Below are positions 27,013 through 37,144 of a DNA stretch of 64,000 nt, in pieces. The notes below the pieces were generated by a model. That model was given only the letters and a program-made list of their open reading frames with translations. It was not told the DNA's origin and made no database searches. The translations under genes and the position numbers were made by a program. Within the stretch, counting starts at the first letter, position 1, and the number at the start of each line of letters is the position of its first letter. The stretch spans positions 372,001-436,000 of the forward strand of contig NZ_SDHX01000001.1 of assembly GCF_004118375.1 (NCBI RefSeq). The letters are read 5' to 3'. Origin of the DNA: Oleiharenicola lentus (GTDB lineage: Bacteria > Verrucomicrobiota > Verrucomicrobiia > Opitutales > Opitutaceae).

Positions 27013-27957
27013 TCAGCCGCGCTTCTGTGCGATGAGTTGCTCCAGCTTCACGATGTCGGCAGAGAAGAGGCGGATACCCTCGGCGGTCTTCTCGGTCGCC
27101 ATGGCGTCCTCGTTGAGCGCGAAGCGGAAACCCTTTTCGTCGAAGCTGACCTTTTTGAGGCTGGCGCTCGCGGAGGCCTTGGCGTCGAGCTTGCGGACGA
27201 CGGGGGCCTCGCTCTTGGCGAGTTCGGCGAGCAGCGTTGGAGCAATGGTGAGCAGGTCGCAGCCGGCGAGTTCGAGGATTTCGCCGGTGTTGCGAAAGGA
27301 CGCGCCCATGACCTCGGTCTTGTAGCCGAATTTCTTGTAATAGCTGTAGATCTGGGTGACGGAGATCACGCCCGGGTCCTTGGCGCCGGCGAAGTCGGCG
27401 GTCGGGGCCTTGGCCTTGTGCCAGTCGAGGATGCGGCCGACGAAGGGCGAGATGAGCTGGATGCCCGACTCGGCGCAGGCCACGGCCTGGGCAAAACTGA
27501 AGAGCAGCGTCAGATTGCAGTGAATGCCTTCCTTCTCGAGGGTTTCGGCGGCCTTGATGCCTTCCCAGGTGGAGGCGATCTTGATGAGCACGCGGTCCCG
27601 GGAGATGCCGGCCTTTTCGTAGAGCGAGATGATCTCGCGGGCCTTGGCGAGCGTGGCGTCGCGGTCGAAAGAGAGGCGTGCGTCCACCTCGGACGACACG
27701 CGGCCGGGGACGATCTTGAGGATCTCCAGGCCGAAGACGACAAGCAGGCGGTCAATCACCTGGTCGAGGCGGGCGGCGGCGCCTGCGTCCTTGATGGCCT
27801 TGTCGAGGAGGGCGGAGTATTCGGGCATCGCCGCGGCCTTGAGGATCAGGCTGGGGTTCGTCGTCGCATCGCGCGGGGCGAACTGCTTCATGCTGGCGAA
27901 GTCGCCGGTGTCGGCGACGACCGTGGTGAATTGCTTAAGCTGGTCGAGTTGGTGCAT
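27013..27957 (-). CDS. tal: Transaldolase
   Basis: A 314-residue class I aldolase of the pentose phosphate pathway that transfers dihydroxyacetone between sugar phosphates. Hallmarks: [20 protein letters not shown]; the [13 protein letters not shown] motif; the Schiff-base lysine in [16 protein letters not shown]; and [19 protein letters not shown]. Length matches TalB. The start codon lies inside the end of the cca gene (23-bp overlap), so the two are probably translated in series. A terminator follows. Confidence 0.95.
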   Translation of the reverse strand: MHQLDQLKQFTTVVADTGDFASMKQFAPRDATTNPSLILKAAAMPEYSALLDKAIKDAGAAARLDQVIDRLLVVFGLEILKIVPGRVSSEVDARLSFDRDATLAKAREIISLYEKAGISRDRVLIKIASTWEGIKAAETLEKEGIHCNLTLLFSFAQAVACAESGIQLISPFVGRILDWHKAKAPTADFAGAKDPGVISVTQIYSYYKKFGYKTEVMGASFRNTGEILELAGCDLLTIAPTLLAELAKSEAPVVRKLDAKASASASLKKVSFDEKGFRFALNEDAMATEKTAEGIRLFSADIVKLEQLIAQKRG

Positions 27958-29377
27958 GGCGTGGGAGGGGAGTCTTTACGGCTTCGGGATGGGCGCGTAA
28001 ATAGTTTCGCATCCATTCGATCCCGGACAGTTCGTCATAAAAGGCGCCGTCAAGTTGGGATTCAAAGGCGGCATCGAGCGCAGGTTTGAAGTGCGGGCCG
28101 GGATGGCAACCAAGCCCAATCAGGTGCCGGCCGAGCACAAGCGGCTTGGGCGCAGCATGTTCGAGTGCAAGTTTCTGGGCTCCGAGACGCAGGAACCCCA
28201 GCCGCTTCTCGGTCTCGGCGGAAACGAGCGGCGGGCGGCCAAGGTGATCGGAGCGCATCACGGCCATGAGGTCGTCGAGGGTGGCGGGGGCGACTTTGCG
28301 GGCGAGTCTCCGCACCGTGGTGTCGCGGTATTCGGAAGGACCGTCGTGGTGGAGCAGATGGTTCACGACGAGCGGGCGGACGTGCTCGATCAAGTCGTGC
28401 GGCGCGCCAATGCGCTGCAGGAAGGCCTCAGCCAGCGGGCCGCCGGCGGCTTCGTGTTCGGGGCTGGTCCAGCGCAGCTTGCCGCGGCGTTCGGCCTGTT
28501 TGGTCGTCACGGCCTTGCCAAAGTCGTGAGCCAGCACGGCGAACGACAGCAGCCGGCGCGTGGCTGGGCCGCCCTGCTGCCAGGAGTCGAGTTTGACCAA
28601 CGCATCGAGGCAGTGGCCGGTATGGACGAACACGTCGCCTTCCGGGTGCCATTCCGGCTCCTGGGGCAGGCCGTCGAGCGCGGCGATTTCCGGGAAATGT
28701 TTCAGCCAGCCGGTCTGTTTCAGCACCCCCAGGCCGAGCGAGGGCTTTGCGGACTTGAGGGCCCACTTGTCCCATTCGCCCCAAACGCGTTCCAGGGCCA
28801 GCTCGCCATAGGTGTCGGAGATTGAGCGACAGAGGGCGGCGGTTTCCGTCGCCAGGGTGAACTCGAATCGCGCGGCAAACTGGAAGGCCCGCAGCACGCG
28901 CAACGGGTCTTCGGTGAAGGCTGCGCTCGTGTGCCGCAGCACCTTTTTCTTCAGGTCGTCGGCACCACCGTGGAAATCCAGCGTCCGGCCCTCGATCGGG
29001 TCGTAGGCGATGGCGTTGACCGTGAAGTCGCGCCGCGCTGCCGCCTCGGCTTCGGTAAGGTTTGAGTCCGGCGAAACGGCAAATCCACGGTGGCCGGCGC
29101 CGGTCTTGGATTCGCGACGGGGTAGCGAGAAGTCGTATTCCGTGCCCCCGATCCGCACTTTCAGCACGCCAAAGCTGCGACCCACGAGGTCGGTCGAACC
29201 AAACGGTCCGAGTGCCCGGCCCAACGCCTCGTAGTCCAAGCCATAGACCTCGATGTCGAAGTCCTTCGGTTCGAGCCCGAGCAACCAGTCACGCACACAA
29301 CCCCCGACCAAGCGCGGCCGTCCGCCGGCTGAACGCAGGGCAGCCAGGGCGGCGTGCAGGGGTGGGGGAATTTTCAT
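27935..29377 (-). CDS. CCA tRNA nucleotidyltransferase family protein with HD domain
   Basis: A 480-residue nucleotidyltransferase of the class II CCA-adding/poly(A) polymerase superfamily. The N-terminal head has [20 protein letters not shown] followed by DIEVYG, with the catalytic Asp pair in DFDIE, and a [13 protein letters not shown] motif. A neck region follows ([18 protein letters not shown]), then an HD-type phosphohydrolase segment ([10 protein letters not shown]). It probably repairs or adds CCA to tRNA 3' ends, although one tRNA in this window already encodes CCA. It overlaps DUF423 upstream by ATGA-type coupling (3 bp) and tal downstream by 23 bp. Confidence 0.88.
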   Translation of the reverse strand: MKIPPPLHAALAALRSAGGRPRLVGGCVRDWLLGLEPKDFDIEVYGLDYEALGRALGPFGSTDLVGRSFGVLKVRIGGTEYDFSLPRRESKTGAGHRGFAVSPDSNLTEAEAAARRDFTVNAIAYDPIEGRTLDFHGGADDLKKKVLRHTSAAFTEDPLRVLRAFQFAARFEFTLATETAALCRSISDTYGELALERVWGEWDKWALKSAKPSLGLGVLKQTGWLKHFPEIAALDGLPQEPEWHPEGDVFVHTGHCLDALVKLDSWQQGGPATRRLLSFAVLAHDFGKAVTTKQAERRGKLRWTSPEHEAAGGPLAEAFLQRIGAPHDLIEHVRPLVVNHLLHHDGPSEYRDTTVRRLARKVAPATLDDLMAVMRSDHLGRPPLVSAETEKRLGFLRLGAQKLALEHAAPKPLVLGRHLIGLGCHPGPHFKPALDAAFESQLDGAFYDELSGIEWMRNYLRAHPEAVKTPLPRHAPTRPA

Positions 29378-29745
29378 GCGTCAGCTTTGCGCCAGGCTGA
29401 CCAAGCCAGCATGGCCCAGCCGATCAGGAGCAGAAGGCCGCCAAACGGTGTCACCGGCCAGAGAAACTTAACCGGTCCGCCCAAGGCTATCCAGTAGAGC
29501 GACCCGGAGAAACAGAGGACCCCCGCCAGCCAACACCCCCCGAGTTTGGCGAGGGAAACGGGCTTTCCGGCGATCGCCAGCAGGGCCACGGCATGGACCA
29601 ATTGGTAAAAAACCGCCGTCTTCCAGTTCTCCAGCTGATTGCCGGCCTCCAAGGTGGCTTTCAGTCCGTGGGCGCCGAACGCACCCAAGGCCACCCCGGT
29701 GAAACCGAGCAAACCTGCGATCAGGAGAAGGCGCTGAGACGTCAT
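29374..29745 (-). CDS. DUF423 family small membrane protein
   Basis: A 123-residue inner-membrane protein with four hydrophobic helices. The family signature is clear: GFTGVALGAFGAHGLKATLE, then NWKTAVFYQLVHAVALLAIA and CFSGSLYWIALGG near the C-terminus. The function of DUF423 is not established. It is the first gene of a three-gene minus-strand group; its stop overlaps the cca start. It diverges from the ribosomal protein genes. Confidence 0.88.
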   Translation of the reverse strand: MTSQRLLLIAGLLGFTGVALGAFGAHGLKATLEAGNQLENWKTAVFYQLVHAVALLAIAGKPVSLAKLGGCWLAGVLCFSGSLYWIALGGPVKFLWPVTPFGGLLLLIGWAMLAWSAWRKADA

Positions 29746-29897
29746 GGAAGCGACGGTGGGGAGGCCGGCGGCAAAAACAAACCCGCTTTGCGGTCGAAAT
29801 TGTGAATAACAAGCTCCGTTCCAGCCGCCATGGCGGTTCTGATTGGCCCAGTCTCGGATTAATTCAGCGGTCGCACGAAAAATGTGAAAGCTTGGGG

Positions 29898-29903
29898 TTG
29901 ACA
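29898..29903 (+). promoter_or_regulatory. Possible -35 box (TTGACA) for rplM-rpsI
   Basis: A perfect TTGACA lies 40 bp before the rplM start. No convincing -10 box is found at the standard 17-bp spacing, so this is a weak call. Confidence 0.25.
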
Positions 29904-29942
29904 GGGGTAGGACGAATCTTTCCCTTGGGCCCCTTTCCGCAA

Positions 29943-30365
29943 ATGAAAACCTATCTGGCCAAGAAAGAGACCGTGCAGCCCAAGTGGTATCTGATCGATG
30001 CCGAAGGCAAAGTGCTGGGCCGTCTCGCCGTTAAAGCCGCCAACATCCTCCGCGGCCGTCACAAGCCCACTTACACGCCCCACGTCGATACCGGTGATTA
30101 CGTTGTCGTCATCAACGCGAGCAAGGTCGTCCTCACCGGCAAGAAGGAAGCTGTCACCGAGTATATGTCGTTCTCCGGCTATGTCGGCGGCGAGAAATAC
30201 CGCAAGCTGGCCGATGTCCGCTCCAAGAAGCCCGAGTTTATCATCAAGCAGGCCGTCAAGGGCATGCTCCCGAGCAACCGCCTCGCCGACAAGATGCTGA
30301 CCAAGCTCCGTGTTTTCCCGGGCGCCGCCCACGACCACGAGGCCCAGAACCCCGTTAAGATCTAA
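29943..30365 (+). CDS. rplM: 50S ribosomal protein L13
   Basis: A 140-residue ribosomal protein. It begins [20 protein letters not shown] and carries the family motifs [34 protein letters not shown] and [22 protein letters not shown] 29943 is chosen because it gives the standard N-terminus; upstream codons extend into non-coding sequence. It forms the usual pair with rpsI, which starts 8 bp after its stop. Confidence 0.97.
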   Translation: MKTYLAKKETVQPKWYLIDAEGKVLGRLAVKAANILRGRHKPTYTPHVDTGDYVVVINASKVVLTGKKEAVTEYMSFSGYVGGEKYRKLADVRSKKPEFIIKQAVKGMLPSNRLADKMLTKLRVFPGAAHDHEAQNPVKI

Positions 30366-30373
30366 GTTTTTCC

Positions 30374-30772
30374 ATGAGCGCTGAATCCTCTGTTTACCTC
30401 GGCACCGGCCGCCGCAAGACCTCCACGGCCCGCGTCCGCCTCGTCGCCGGCTCCGGCCAGCTGTCCGTCAACGACCGCAAGTTCGAGACCTACTTCACCC
30501 ACGAAAATTTCGTGCGCCGCGCCGTCGCCCCGCTGACGACCGCCGATGCCAAGGAGAAGTTCGACGTGTTCGTGAACGTTGCCGGTGGCGGCATCAGCAG
30601 CCAGTCGGGCGCCGTCGCCCACGGCATCGCCCGCGCCCTCCTCAAGTTCAATCCCGAGCTCCGCGTCACCCTCAAGAAGGCCGGTCACCTCACCCGTGAC
30701 CCCCGCGAGAAAGAGCGCAAGAAGGCCGGCCAGCCCGGCGCCCGCAAGCGCTTCCAGTTCTCCAAGCGCTAA
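30374..30772 (+). CDS. rpsI: 30S ribosomal protein S9
   Basis: A 132-residue ribosomal protein. It carries [20 protein letters not shown] at the N-terminus, [19 protein letters not shown] in the centre and ends in the basic [11 protein letters not shown] tail that reaches the P-site tRNA. It follows rplM by 8 bp, and a strong terminator closes the operon. Confidence 0.97.
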   Translation: MSAESSVYLGTGRRKTSTARVRLVAGSGQLSVNDRKFETYFTHENFVRRAVAPLTTADAKEKFDVFVNVAGGGISSQSGAVAHGIARALLKFNPELRVTLKKAGHLTRDPREKERKKAGQPGARKRFQFSKR

Positions 30773-30796
30773 GCGCTTACTGGAATCCCCTCACCC

Positions 30797-30827
30797 AAGC
30801 GGAGCGCCTCGCGGCCTCCGCTTTTTT
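30797..30827 (+). terminator. Intrinsic terminator of rplM-rpsI
   Basis: The stem AAGCGGAG / CTCCGCTT with an 11-nt loop runs directly into a T6 tract, 24 bp after the rpsI stop. Confidence 0.85.
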
Positions 30828-30897
30828 GTTGGCGCACGGTCACACGGAAACTTCTCGATTCCCCCGCGGGAATTCTTAACTCTCTTCGCTCACTTAC

Positions 30898-31929
30898 ATG
30901 AATGTCGGCATTGTCGGCGCGTCGGGTTACTCCGGCGAAGTTCTCGTCAAACTCCTCCTCGGTCACCCGTCCGTCAAACTGACGGCGGTCACGTCACGGC
31001 AGCACGCAGGCAAGGCCGTGGCCTCCGTGATCCCCGCGCTCCGCGGCACCGCGGCCGAGCAGCTGAAGTTCAGCGATTCCGACGCCGCGACCGTCGCCGC
31101 CCGCAACGACGTGGACCTCTGGTTCCTCGCGCTGCCCCATGGCGCCGCCGCCGACTTCGCCAAGGCCCTCGTGCCCGCGGGCCGCAAGGTCGTGGACCTC
31201 AGCGCCGACTTCCGCATCGCCGACCTCGCGACCTACGAAAAATACTACGGCCACCACCATGCGCCCGAGTTGCTGCCGAACGCTCGCTTCATTCTGCCTG
31301 AACTCACGGACCCGAAGTGGAAGTCCGAGATCAAGCTCGCCGCCGCCCCCGGCTGTTACCCGACGAGCACGATCGTGCCGCTCGCCCCGCTGCTCAAGGC
31401 TGGCGTCGTCGCCAAGGACCACATCGTGGTGAATTCCTTTTCCGGCGTCAGCGGCGCGGGCAAGAAGGCCGAGGAGCAATACCTCTACGCCGAACGCGCC
31501 GAGAGCGCCAAGGCCTACGGCCTCACCAAGCACCGGCACCTTGCCGAGATCGAGGAACAGCTTTCTGGCTTCGCCGGCGCCAAGGTCGTCCTGCAGTTCA
31601 ACCCGCACCTCGCTCCCATGCGGCGTGGCATCATCACGACGACGACCGTGCCCGCCGCCCCCGGCGCGACCATCGAGTCGCTCTACGCCGCGTGGCGGGC
31701 CGCCTTCGCCGGCAAGCCCTTCGTTTCGATCCTCGCCTCCGGCGAGACGCCCGACTCCGCCTACGTCACCGGCACCAACCGGCTCGATCTCTCCGCTGTC
31801 CACGACGCCCGCACGGGCAACTTTGTCATTACCTCCGCGGTGGACAACCTCGTCAAGGGCGCCAGCGGCCAGGCCGTGCAGATCATGAACCTGTGGCTGG
31901 GCCTGCCCGAGACCGCGGGGCTGGTCTGA
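30898..31929 (+). CDS. argC: N-acetyl-gamma-glutamyl-phosphate reductase
   Basis: A 343-residue NADPH-dependent enzyme, third step of ornithine synthesis. It opens with the nucleotide-binding MNVGIVGASGYSGEVLVKLL, has VVDLSADFRIADL, the catalytic cysteine C153 in AAPGCYPTSTIVPLAPL, and the KKAEEQYLYAERAESAKAYG stretch typical of the family. Length is normal. It heads the arginine cluster; argJ begins 40 bp after its stop. Confidence 0.96.
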   Translation: MNVGIVGASGYSGEVLVKLLLGHPSVKLTAVTSRQHAGKAVASVIPALRGTAAEQLKFSDSDAATVAARNDVDLWFLALPHGAAADFAKALVPAGRKVVDLSADFRIADLATYEKYYGHHHAPELLPNARFILPELTDPKWKSEIKLAAAPGCYPTSTIVPLAPLLKAGVVAKDHIVVNSFSGVSGAGKKAEEQYLYAERAESAKAYGLTKHRHLAEIEEQLSGFAGAKVVLQFNPHLAPMRRGIITTTTVPAAPGATIESLYAAWRAAFAGKPFVSILASGETPDSAYVTGTNRLDLSAVHDARTGNFVITSAVDNLVKGASGQAVQIMNLWLGLPETAGLV

Positions 31930-31969
31930 CCCCTTTCTGCACGCCGCGAAGCATCCCGATTTGTTCCTC

Positions 31970-33202
31970 ATGAGCCAACTGACCGTTACCCCTGACAGCG
32001 CCGGCATCACCGACGTCCCCGGCTTTGAGGCCGCGGGCGTTGCCTGCGACATCCGCGACAAGAACGACCTCAAGCGCCTCGACCTCGCGCTTCTCTTCTC
32101 GCTCCGTCCCTGCACGGCCGCCGGCACCTTCACGACCAACCAGGTCAAGGCCGCCCCCGTGCTGCTCTGCCAGAAGCACCTCGCCAACGGCGGTCCCTTC
32201 CACGGCATCGTGGCCAACTCCGGCAACGCCAACGCCTGCACCGGCCCCGAGGGCCTGAAGGACGCCCAGCTCACCGCCACCCGCATCGCCGCCTCGCTCA
32301 ACCTGAAGCCCGAGCAGTTCTTCGTGTGCTCGACCGGCCGCATCGGCCAGCCGCTGCCGATGCCGAAGCTCCTTAAGGGTCTCGAGCGCACCGTCACCGA
32401 CAAGGGCCGCACCGCGGAGCACGGCACCAAGGCCGCGAATGCCATCCTCACTTCCGACACGAAGCCCAAGACCGTCACGGTGAGTTTCACCTACGACGGC
32501 AAGAAGCACTTCGTTTCCGGCATCGCCAAGGGCGCGGGCATGATCCAGCCCAACATGGCCACGATGCTGGCGTTCCTCGCCACCGACTTCTCCGTGCCGC
32601 GCAGCTTCCTGCAGAAGACGCTTTCCGAGGCCGTCGCCGGCACTTTCAACTGCATCACCGTGGACGGCGACATGAGCACCAACGACACCGTGCTCATGCT
32701 GGCCAACGGCCACTCCGGCGTCAGCGTGGGCGACAAGAGCCCGCGTGAGCTGCGCGTGTTGTTCGCGGAGGCCGTGTGGAAGGCCTGCGAGGCGCTCGCC
32801 GAGAAGATCGTGTCCGACGGCGAAAAGATCACCAAAGTAGTCGAGCTGAAGGTCCTCGGCGCCGCCTCCACCGAGGATGCCGAGAAGGTCGCCCGCGCCA
32901 TCGGCAACTCGCTGCTCGTGAAGTCGTCCTGGTATGGCGAGGACCCCAACTGGGGCCGTCTGGCCGACGCCGCCGGCTACGCCAAGGCCAAGCTCGTCGA
33001 GGCGAAGCTCGACATCCTTTACAACGACACGCCCGCGATGACGGCCGGCAAGCCGCACCCCGAGCTGAAGCCCAAGTGGAAGGAGATCGTGAAGGCCAAG
33101 CGCTTCACCATCACGCTCAACCTCCATCTCGGCAAAGCCTCGTTCCGCCTTCTCGCCAGCGACCTCACCGAGGGCTACGTGAACTACAACAAGAGCGAGT
33201 GA
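31970..33202 (+). CDS. argJ: Bifunctional glutamate N-acetyltransferase / amino-acid acetyltransferase
   Basis: About 410 residues. ArgJ transfers the acetyl group from N-acetylornithine back to glutamate, releasing ornithine. The self-cleavage site is visible as KGAGMIQPNMATMLAF, with nucleophile T198 after A197, and the HGIVANSGNANACTG motif is typical. Because argJ recycles the acetyl group, no separate argE is needed here. ATG 31970 is chosen over a TTG three codons upstream. It is followed by a palindromic repeat and then the polyamine genes. Confidence 0.95.
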   Translation: MSQLTVTPDSAGITDVPGFEAAGVACDIRDKNDLKRLDLALLFSLRPCTAAGTFTTNQVKAAPVLLCQKHLANGGPFHGIVANSGNANACTGPEGLKDAQLTATRIAASLNLKPEQFFVCSTGRIGQPLPMPKLLKGLERTVTDKGRTAEHGTKAANAILTSDTKPKTVTVSFTYDGKKHFVSGIAKGAGMIQPNMATMLAFLATDFSVPRSFLQKTLSEAVAGTFNCITVDGDMSTNDTVLMLANGHSGVSVGDKSPRELRVLFAEAVWKACEALAEKIVSDGEKITKVVELKVLGAASTEDAEKVARAIGNSLLVKSSWYGEDPNWGRLADAAGYAKAKLVEAKLDILYNDTPAMTAGKPHPELKPKWKEIVKAKRFTITLNLHLGKASFRLLASDLTEGYVNYNKSE

Positions 33203-33220
33203 CGCTCGATGTTCCTCCGG

Positions 33221-33280
33221 TGTAGGGTCGTCGCTTGCGACGACCTCGCACGTTAGGTCGGCGCAAGCACCGACCCTACA
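33221..33280. repeat. REP-like palindromic doublet TGTAGGGTCG...CGACCCTACA
   Basis: A perfect 10-nt outer inverted repeat (33221-33230 and 33271-33280) encloses two hairpins: GGTCGTCGC-TT-GCGACGACC (33226-33245) and GGTCGG/CCGACC (33256-33275). It sits 18 bp after the argJ stop. A simpler TGTAGGG-led palindrome occurs at 45009-45035. It may act as an mRNA 3' stabiliser between argJ and hss. Confidence 0.65.
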
Positions 33281-33447
33281 GGCCAAGCGGTCAGCACCGC
33301 CGGCTTTCCGCCACCAGTTCGTCACTCACTAATCGCTTGCCCTCGCGAGCGCTTCGTCTCCACTTTCACGAATAATTTTCCGATGCCACGCGTGCGTTTT
33401 TCGTGCGCGCCACACATCGGGATCACCGCAAAACCCAGTCACAAATC

Positions 33448-34899
33448 ATGCTTAGCTTCACCAACAAGATCCTGTTCGTCGGTTATGGCGCCGTTGCCGA
33501 GTGCACGCTGCCCATCCTCTTCAAGCACCTCAAGGTGCCGGCGAAGAACGTGACCGTGATGGATTTCGCGGACAAGAAGGAGAAGCTCGCGAAGTGGATC
33601 AAGAAGGGGGTGCGCTACGTGAACGACCGCGTCACCGAGAAGAACATGACGACGCTGCTCGCGAAGCACGTCGGTCCCGGCGACATCCTCATCGACCTCG
33701 CCTGGAACATCGACGCCTGCGAGATCCTCCAGTGGTGCCACGACAACGGCGTGCGCTACATCAACACCTCGACCGAACTCTGGGATCCCTACAAGTCCGG
33801 CAGCCACCCGACCGAGAAGACCCTTTACTGGCGCCACATGAACCTGCGCCGCATGACCAAGAAGTGGAAGGAGAAGGGCCCGACCGCCGTCATCGAGCAC
33901 GGCGCCAACCCCGGCCTCATCTCGCACTTCGTCAAGCAGGGCCTCATCGACATCGGCAACAAGCTCATCAAGGACGGCAAGGCCAAGGGCAAGCGCGCCG
34001 AGAAGATCCAGGGCCTCATCGCCGCCGGCTCGTTCAACCTCCTCGCCCAGGAACTCGGCGTGAAGGTCATCCACTGCTCCGAGCGCGACACGCAGATCAC
34101 CGACAAGCCGAAGCAGGTGGACGAGTTTGTGAACACGTGGTCCATCGAGGGCTTCCGCGAGGAAGGCACCACGACCTCCGAAATGGGCTGGGGCACGCAC
34201 GAGAAGACGCTCCCGAAGCACGCCTTCACCCACAAGGAAGGCCCCAAGAACCAGATCTGCCTCGCGCAGATGGGCATCAATGTCTGGGTCCGCTCCTTCG
34301 TGCCGAACTGGAACATCCTCGGCATGGTCGTCCGTCACGGCGAAGCCTTCACCATCTCCGACGCCCTCACCGTCTGGAAGAACGGCAAGGCCGTGTATCG
34401 CCCGACGATGCACTATGCCTACTGCCCGTGCGACGAGGCCATCGCCTCGCTGAACGAGATGCGCGGTTACAACTACCACCTGAACGAAAACCAGCGCATC
34501 ATGAACGACGAGATCACGGACGGCGCTGACGTGCTCGGCGCACTGCTCATGGGCCACGAATACAACTCGTGGTGGGTCGGCTCCGACCTCAGCATCCAGG
34601 AGTCCCGCCGCCTGGTCCCGCACCAGAACGCCACCACCATGCAGGTCGCCATCTCCGTCGTCGCCGCGACGATGTGGATGATCGAGAACCCCGAGGAAGG
34701 CGTGGTCGTCCCCGACCAGATGCCGCACGACTACATCCTCAAGATCTCGAAGCCCTACCTCGGCAAGTGGATCTCCAAGCCCTACGACTGGACCCCGCTC
34801 AAGGGCCGCGACACGACCTTCGACAAATACAACAAGCCCGACCTCGACCGGAAGGATCCGTGGCAGTTCAAGAACTTCCTGGTCACCGACGCCGGGTAA
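33448..34899 (+). CDS. Homospermidine synthase
   Basis: A 483-residue enzyme of the saccharopine-dehydrogenase superfamily that joins putrescine units (or putrescine and spermidine) to sym-homospermidine, using NAD+ internally. The Rossmann start is KILFVGYGAVAECTLPILFK. Other hallmarks are DLAWNIDACEILQWCHD, EHGANPGLISHFVKQGL and EMGWGTHEKTLP. W231 and E239 have the same spacing as the Trp/Glu pair described for the Blastochloris enzyme; this is from memory. Start 33448 gives MLSFTNK. It is followed by an ornithine-type decarboxylase, which would supply its putrescine, and both sit inside the arginine cluster. Confidence 0.9.
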   Translation: MLSFTNKILFVGYGAVAECTLPILFKHLKVPAKNVTVMDFADKKEKLAKWIKKGVRYVNDRVTEKNMTTLLAKHVGPGDILIDLAWNIDACEILQWCHDNGVRYINTSTELWDPYKSGSHPTEKTLYWRHMNLRRMTKKWKEKGPTAVIEHGANPGLISHFVKQGLIDIGNKLIKDGKAKGKRAEKIQGLIAAGSFNLLAQELGVKVIHCSERDTQITDKPKQVDEFVNTWSIEGFREEGTTTSEMGWGTHEKTLPKHAFTHKEGPKNQICLAQMGINVWVRSFVPNWNILGMVVRHGEAFTISDALTVWKNGKAVYRPTMHYAYCPCDEAIASLNEMRGYNYHLNENQRIMNDEITDGADVLGALLMGHEYNSWWVGSDLSIQESRRLVPHQNATTMQVAISVVAATMWMIENPEEGVVVPDQMPHDYILKISKPYLGKWISKPYDWTPLKGRDTTFDKYNKPDLDRKDPWQFKNFLVTDAG

Positions 34900-34927
34900 C
34901 GACCGACCCGTTGATGAACCGCCGGTT

Positions 34928-34953
34928 TGTCACCCTGAACGCAGTGCAGCATC
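34928..34953 (+). repeat. Diverged TGTCAYYCTGA-type intergenic repeat copy
   Basis: It reads TGTCACCCTGAACGCAGTGC followed by AGCATC, matching the 26-nt repeat at 45047-45072 and the pair at 8765-8839. It lies between hss and the decarboxylase gene. Confidence 0.5.
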
Positions 34954-35037
34954 CGCAAGGACGCGCACTGCGTTTTGTGCTTCGGTGATCCGCCGGTCGT
35001 CCCAACCGATCCACCACCGCTCCGTTTTCACCACGCC

Positions 35038-36177
35038 ATGATCTCCCAAGCCCGGCTCCAGCAGCTCGCCAAGCAGCACGGTACCCCGCTGTTTATCATC
35101 GACCACGACGCCCTGCGGAAGGCCTACCGCGAATTCCGCAAGCACCTCCCGCGCATCCAGGTCTATTACGCCGTCAAGGCCAACCCCGACCCGATGATCG
35201 TGCGCACCCTGTTCAAGGAGGGCGCGAGCTTCGACGTCGCCTCGATGCCGGAGTTCAAGATCGTTTACGACAACATCAAGAAGATGCCGGCGAAGCAGCG
35301 GCAGCAGTGGATCTGGGACAAGATCATCTACGCCAATCCCACGAAGCCGACCGACACGCTCGAGGAGCTGAACAAATACAAGCCGCTCGTCACCTTCGAC
35401 AACCTTGAGGAGATCCATAAGATCAAGCAGCACGCGCCGAATGCCGGCCTGTGCCTCCGTCTCAAGGTGCCCAACACCGGCGCGATGGTGGAGCTCTCGT
35501 CCAAGTTCGGCGCCATGCCGGGCGAAGCCGTGGACCTCATCCTCGAGGCCGACCGCCAGGGCCTGACGGTCGAGGGCATCAGCTTCCACGTCGGCAGCCA
35601 GACGACCAACTTCGAGAACTACGTCCAGGCGCTCAGCCTCACGGCCAACATCTTCCAGGAGGCGAAGGATCGCGGTTACCACAAGATGAACCTGCTCGAC
35701 ATCGGTGGCGGCTTCCCGGCCCCGTATGATTCGTCGGTGCGCCCGTTCAAGGAGCTGGCCAAGGTCATCAACACCGAGCTGGACCGCCTTTTCCCGAAGG
35801 ACATCCAGGTGCTCGCCGAGCCCGGCCGCTTCCTCGCCGCTGTCACCGGCACGAGCGTCTCGTCCATCATCGGCAAGGTCGTGCGCGAGGGGAAGACGAG
35901 CTACTACATCAACGACGGCGTCTATCACACCTACTCCGGCGTGATCTTCGACCACTGCAAGTATCCGGTGCTGTCGTTCAAGAAAGGTCCGACCAGCATC
36001 TGCTCGGTCTTCGGCCCGACCTGCGACGCGCTCGACGTCGTGTCGATGGCCGAGAACCTGCCCGACCTGCAGCGCGGCGACCTTGTTTACAGCGTCAACA
36101 TCGGCGCCTACAGCCACGCTTCGGCGACCTATTTCAACGGCTTCCCGCCGGCGAAGGTCGTGCACGAGAATCTCTGA
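35038..36177 (+). CDS. Ornithine/lysine-type PLP decarboxylase (group IV, alanine racemase fold)
   Basis: A 379-residue enzyme. The PLP lysine is K47 in [11 protein letters not shown]. The phosphate and active-site motifs follow: [40 protein letters not shown] and [11 protein letters not shown], where the Cys-Asp pair is the hallmark of ornithine decarboxylases; carboxynorspermidine decarboxylases are the main alternative. It probably makes putrescine from ornithine. The homospermidine synthase upstream would use putrescine, and the surrounding arg genes make ornithine. ATG 35038 gives the standard N-terminus. argB begins 8 bp after its stop, so this gene links the polyamine and arginine halves. 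Confidence 0.87.
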   Translation: MISQARLQQLAKQHGTPLFIIDHDALRKAYREFRKHLPRIQVYYAVKANPDPMIVRTLFKEGASFDVASMPEFKIVYDNIKKMPAKQRQQWIWDKIIYANPTKPTDTLEELNKYKPLVTFDNLEEIHKIKQHAPNAGLCLRLKVPNTGAMVELSSKFGAMPGEAVDLILEADRQGLTVEGISFHVGSQTTNFENYVQALSLTANIFQEAKDRGYHKMNLLDIGGGFPAPYDSSVRPFKELAKVINTELDRLFPKDIQVLAEPGRFLAAVTGTSVSSIIGKVVREGKTSYYINDGVYHTYSGVIFDHCKYPVLSFKKGPTSICSVFGPTCDALDVVSMAENLPDLQRGDLVYSVNIGAYSHASATYFNGFPPAKVVHENL

Positions 36178-36185
36178 TTCCTCCC

Positions 36186-37067
36186 ATGGACATCCCCGCG
36201 CTCATCGCGAAGGCCAAGATCCTCCACGAGGCTCTGCCCTACATCCAGGACTTCCGCGGCTCCACGTTTGTCGTCAAATACGGCGGAAGCTTCATGGACG
36301 ATCCGGATCCGACCGCGCGCCAGCGCGTCGCCACCGACATCGCCTTCCTCGCGGCCGTGGGCATCAACGTCGTCGTGGTGCACGGCGGCGGCAAGGCCAT
36401 CAGCCGCGCGATGGAAGGCTCGGGCCTGAAGGCCAATTTCATCAACGGCCTGCGCGTCACCGACGAGGCGACCATCGCCATCGTCAAGAAGACCCTCGAC
36501 GAGATCGTGAACAAGGACGTCTGCGACGTCCTCACCGCCGTCCGTGCCAACCCTAAGGGCATGGCGGGCGACAGCGTGCTGGTTTGCGAAAAGCTCACCG
36601 TGGACGACGACGGCAAGCCCGTCGATCTCGGCTATGTCGGCGACGTGACCGAGGTGAAGGTGAAGATGATCAAGAAGGAGATGGCCGACGGCTTCATGCC
36701 TGTCATCTCGCCCGTGGCCGAGGGCCTCGACGGCAAGCCCTACAACGTGAACGCCGACGTCGCCGCCGGCCGCGTCGCCAGCGCCCTGCGCGCCCGCCGG
36801 CTGGTTTACATGAGTGACGTGCCCGGCCTGCTCGAGGACTACAAAAATCCTGACACCCTCATCTCGACCGTGAAGATCGCCGACGTCGAGGGCCTCAAGA
36901 AGCGCGGCGTCATCGACAAGGGCATGCGCCCCAAGGTCGCCAGCGCCGTCCGCGCCCTCCAGGAAGGCGTGCAGCGCGTCCACTTCATCGACGGCCGCAT
37001 GCCCCACAGCCTGCTCCTCGAGATCTTCACCGACAAAGGTGTGGGGACCGAAATTGTCCACGGCTGA
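36186..37067 (+). CDS. argB: Acetylglutamate kinase
   Basis: A 293-residue amino-acid kinase that phosphorylates N-acetylglutamate, normally the feedback-regulated step. Motifs: [47 protein letters not shown]; and late [20 protein letters not shown]. The long N-terminal helix ([20 protein letters not shown]) is of the type seen in arginine-sensitive hexameric enzymes; this is inference. It follows the decarboxylase by 8 bp. Confidence 0.95.
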   Translation: MDIPALIAKAKILHEALPYIQDFRGSTFVVKYGGSFMDDPDPTARQRVATDIAFLAAVGINVVVVHGGGKAISRAMEGSGLKANFINGLRVTDEATIAIVKKTLDEIVNKDVCDVLTAVRANPKGMAGDSVLVCEKLTVDDDGKPVDLGYVGDVTEVKVKMIKKEMADGFMPVISPVAEGLDGKPYNVNADVAAGRVASALRARRLVYMSDVPGLLEDYKNPDTLISTVKIADVEGLKKRGVIDKGMRPKVASAVRALQEGVQRVHFIDGRMPHSLLLEIFTDKGVGTEIVHG

Positions 37068-37078
37068 TACTAGTTTTT

Positions 37079-37138
37079 GATTTTCAATTCTCGATTTTGG
37101 ATTGGCTGAAACGAGAATCGGAAATCGGGAATCCAATA
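37079..37138. repeat. AT-rich imperfect inverted repeat between argB and argD
   Basis: The left arm (from 37079, GATTTTCAATTCTCGATTTT) and the reverse complement of the right arm (to 37138, GATATTGGATTCCCGATTTC) agree at roughly 70% of positions. The 77-bp spacer is strikingly AT-rich for this region. A related string, CTAGTTTTTAGATC in reverse complement, lies at 4958-4972. It might be an attenuator-like structure or a degraded repeat. Confidence 0.35.
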
Positions 37139-37144
37139 TCAAAA

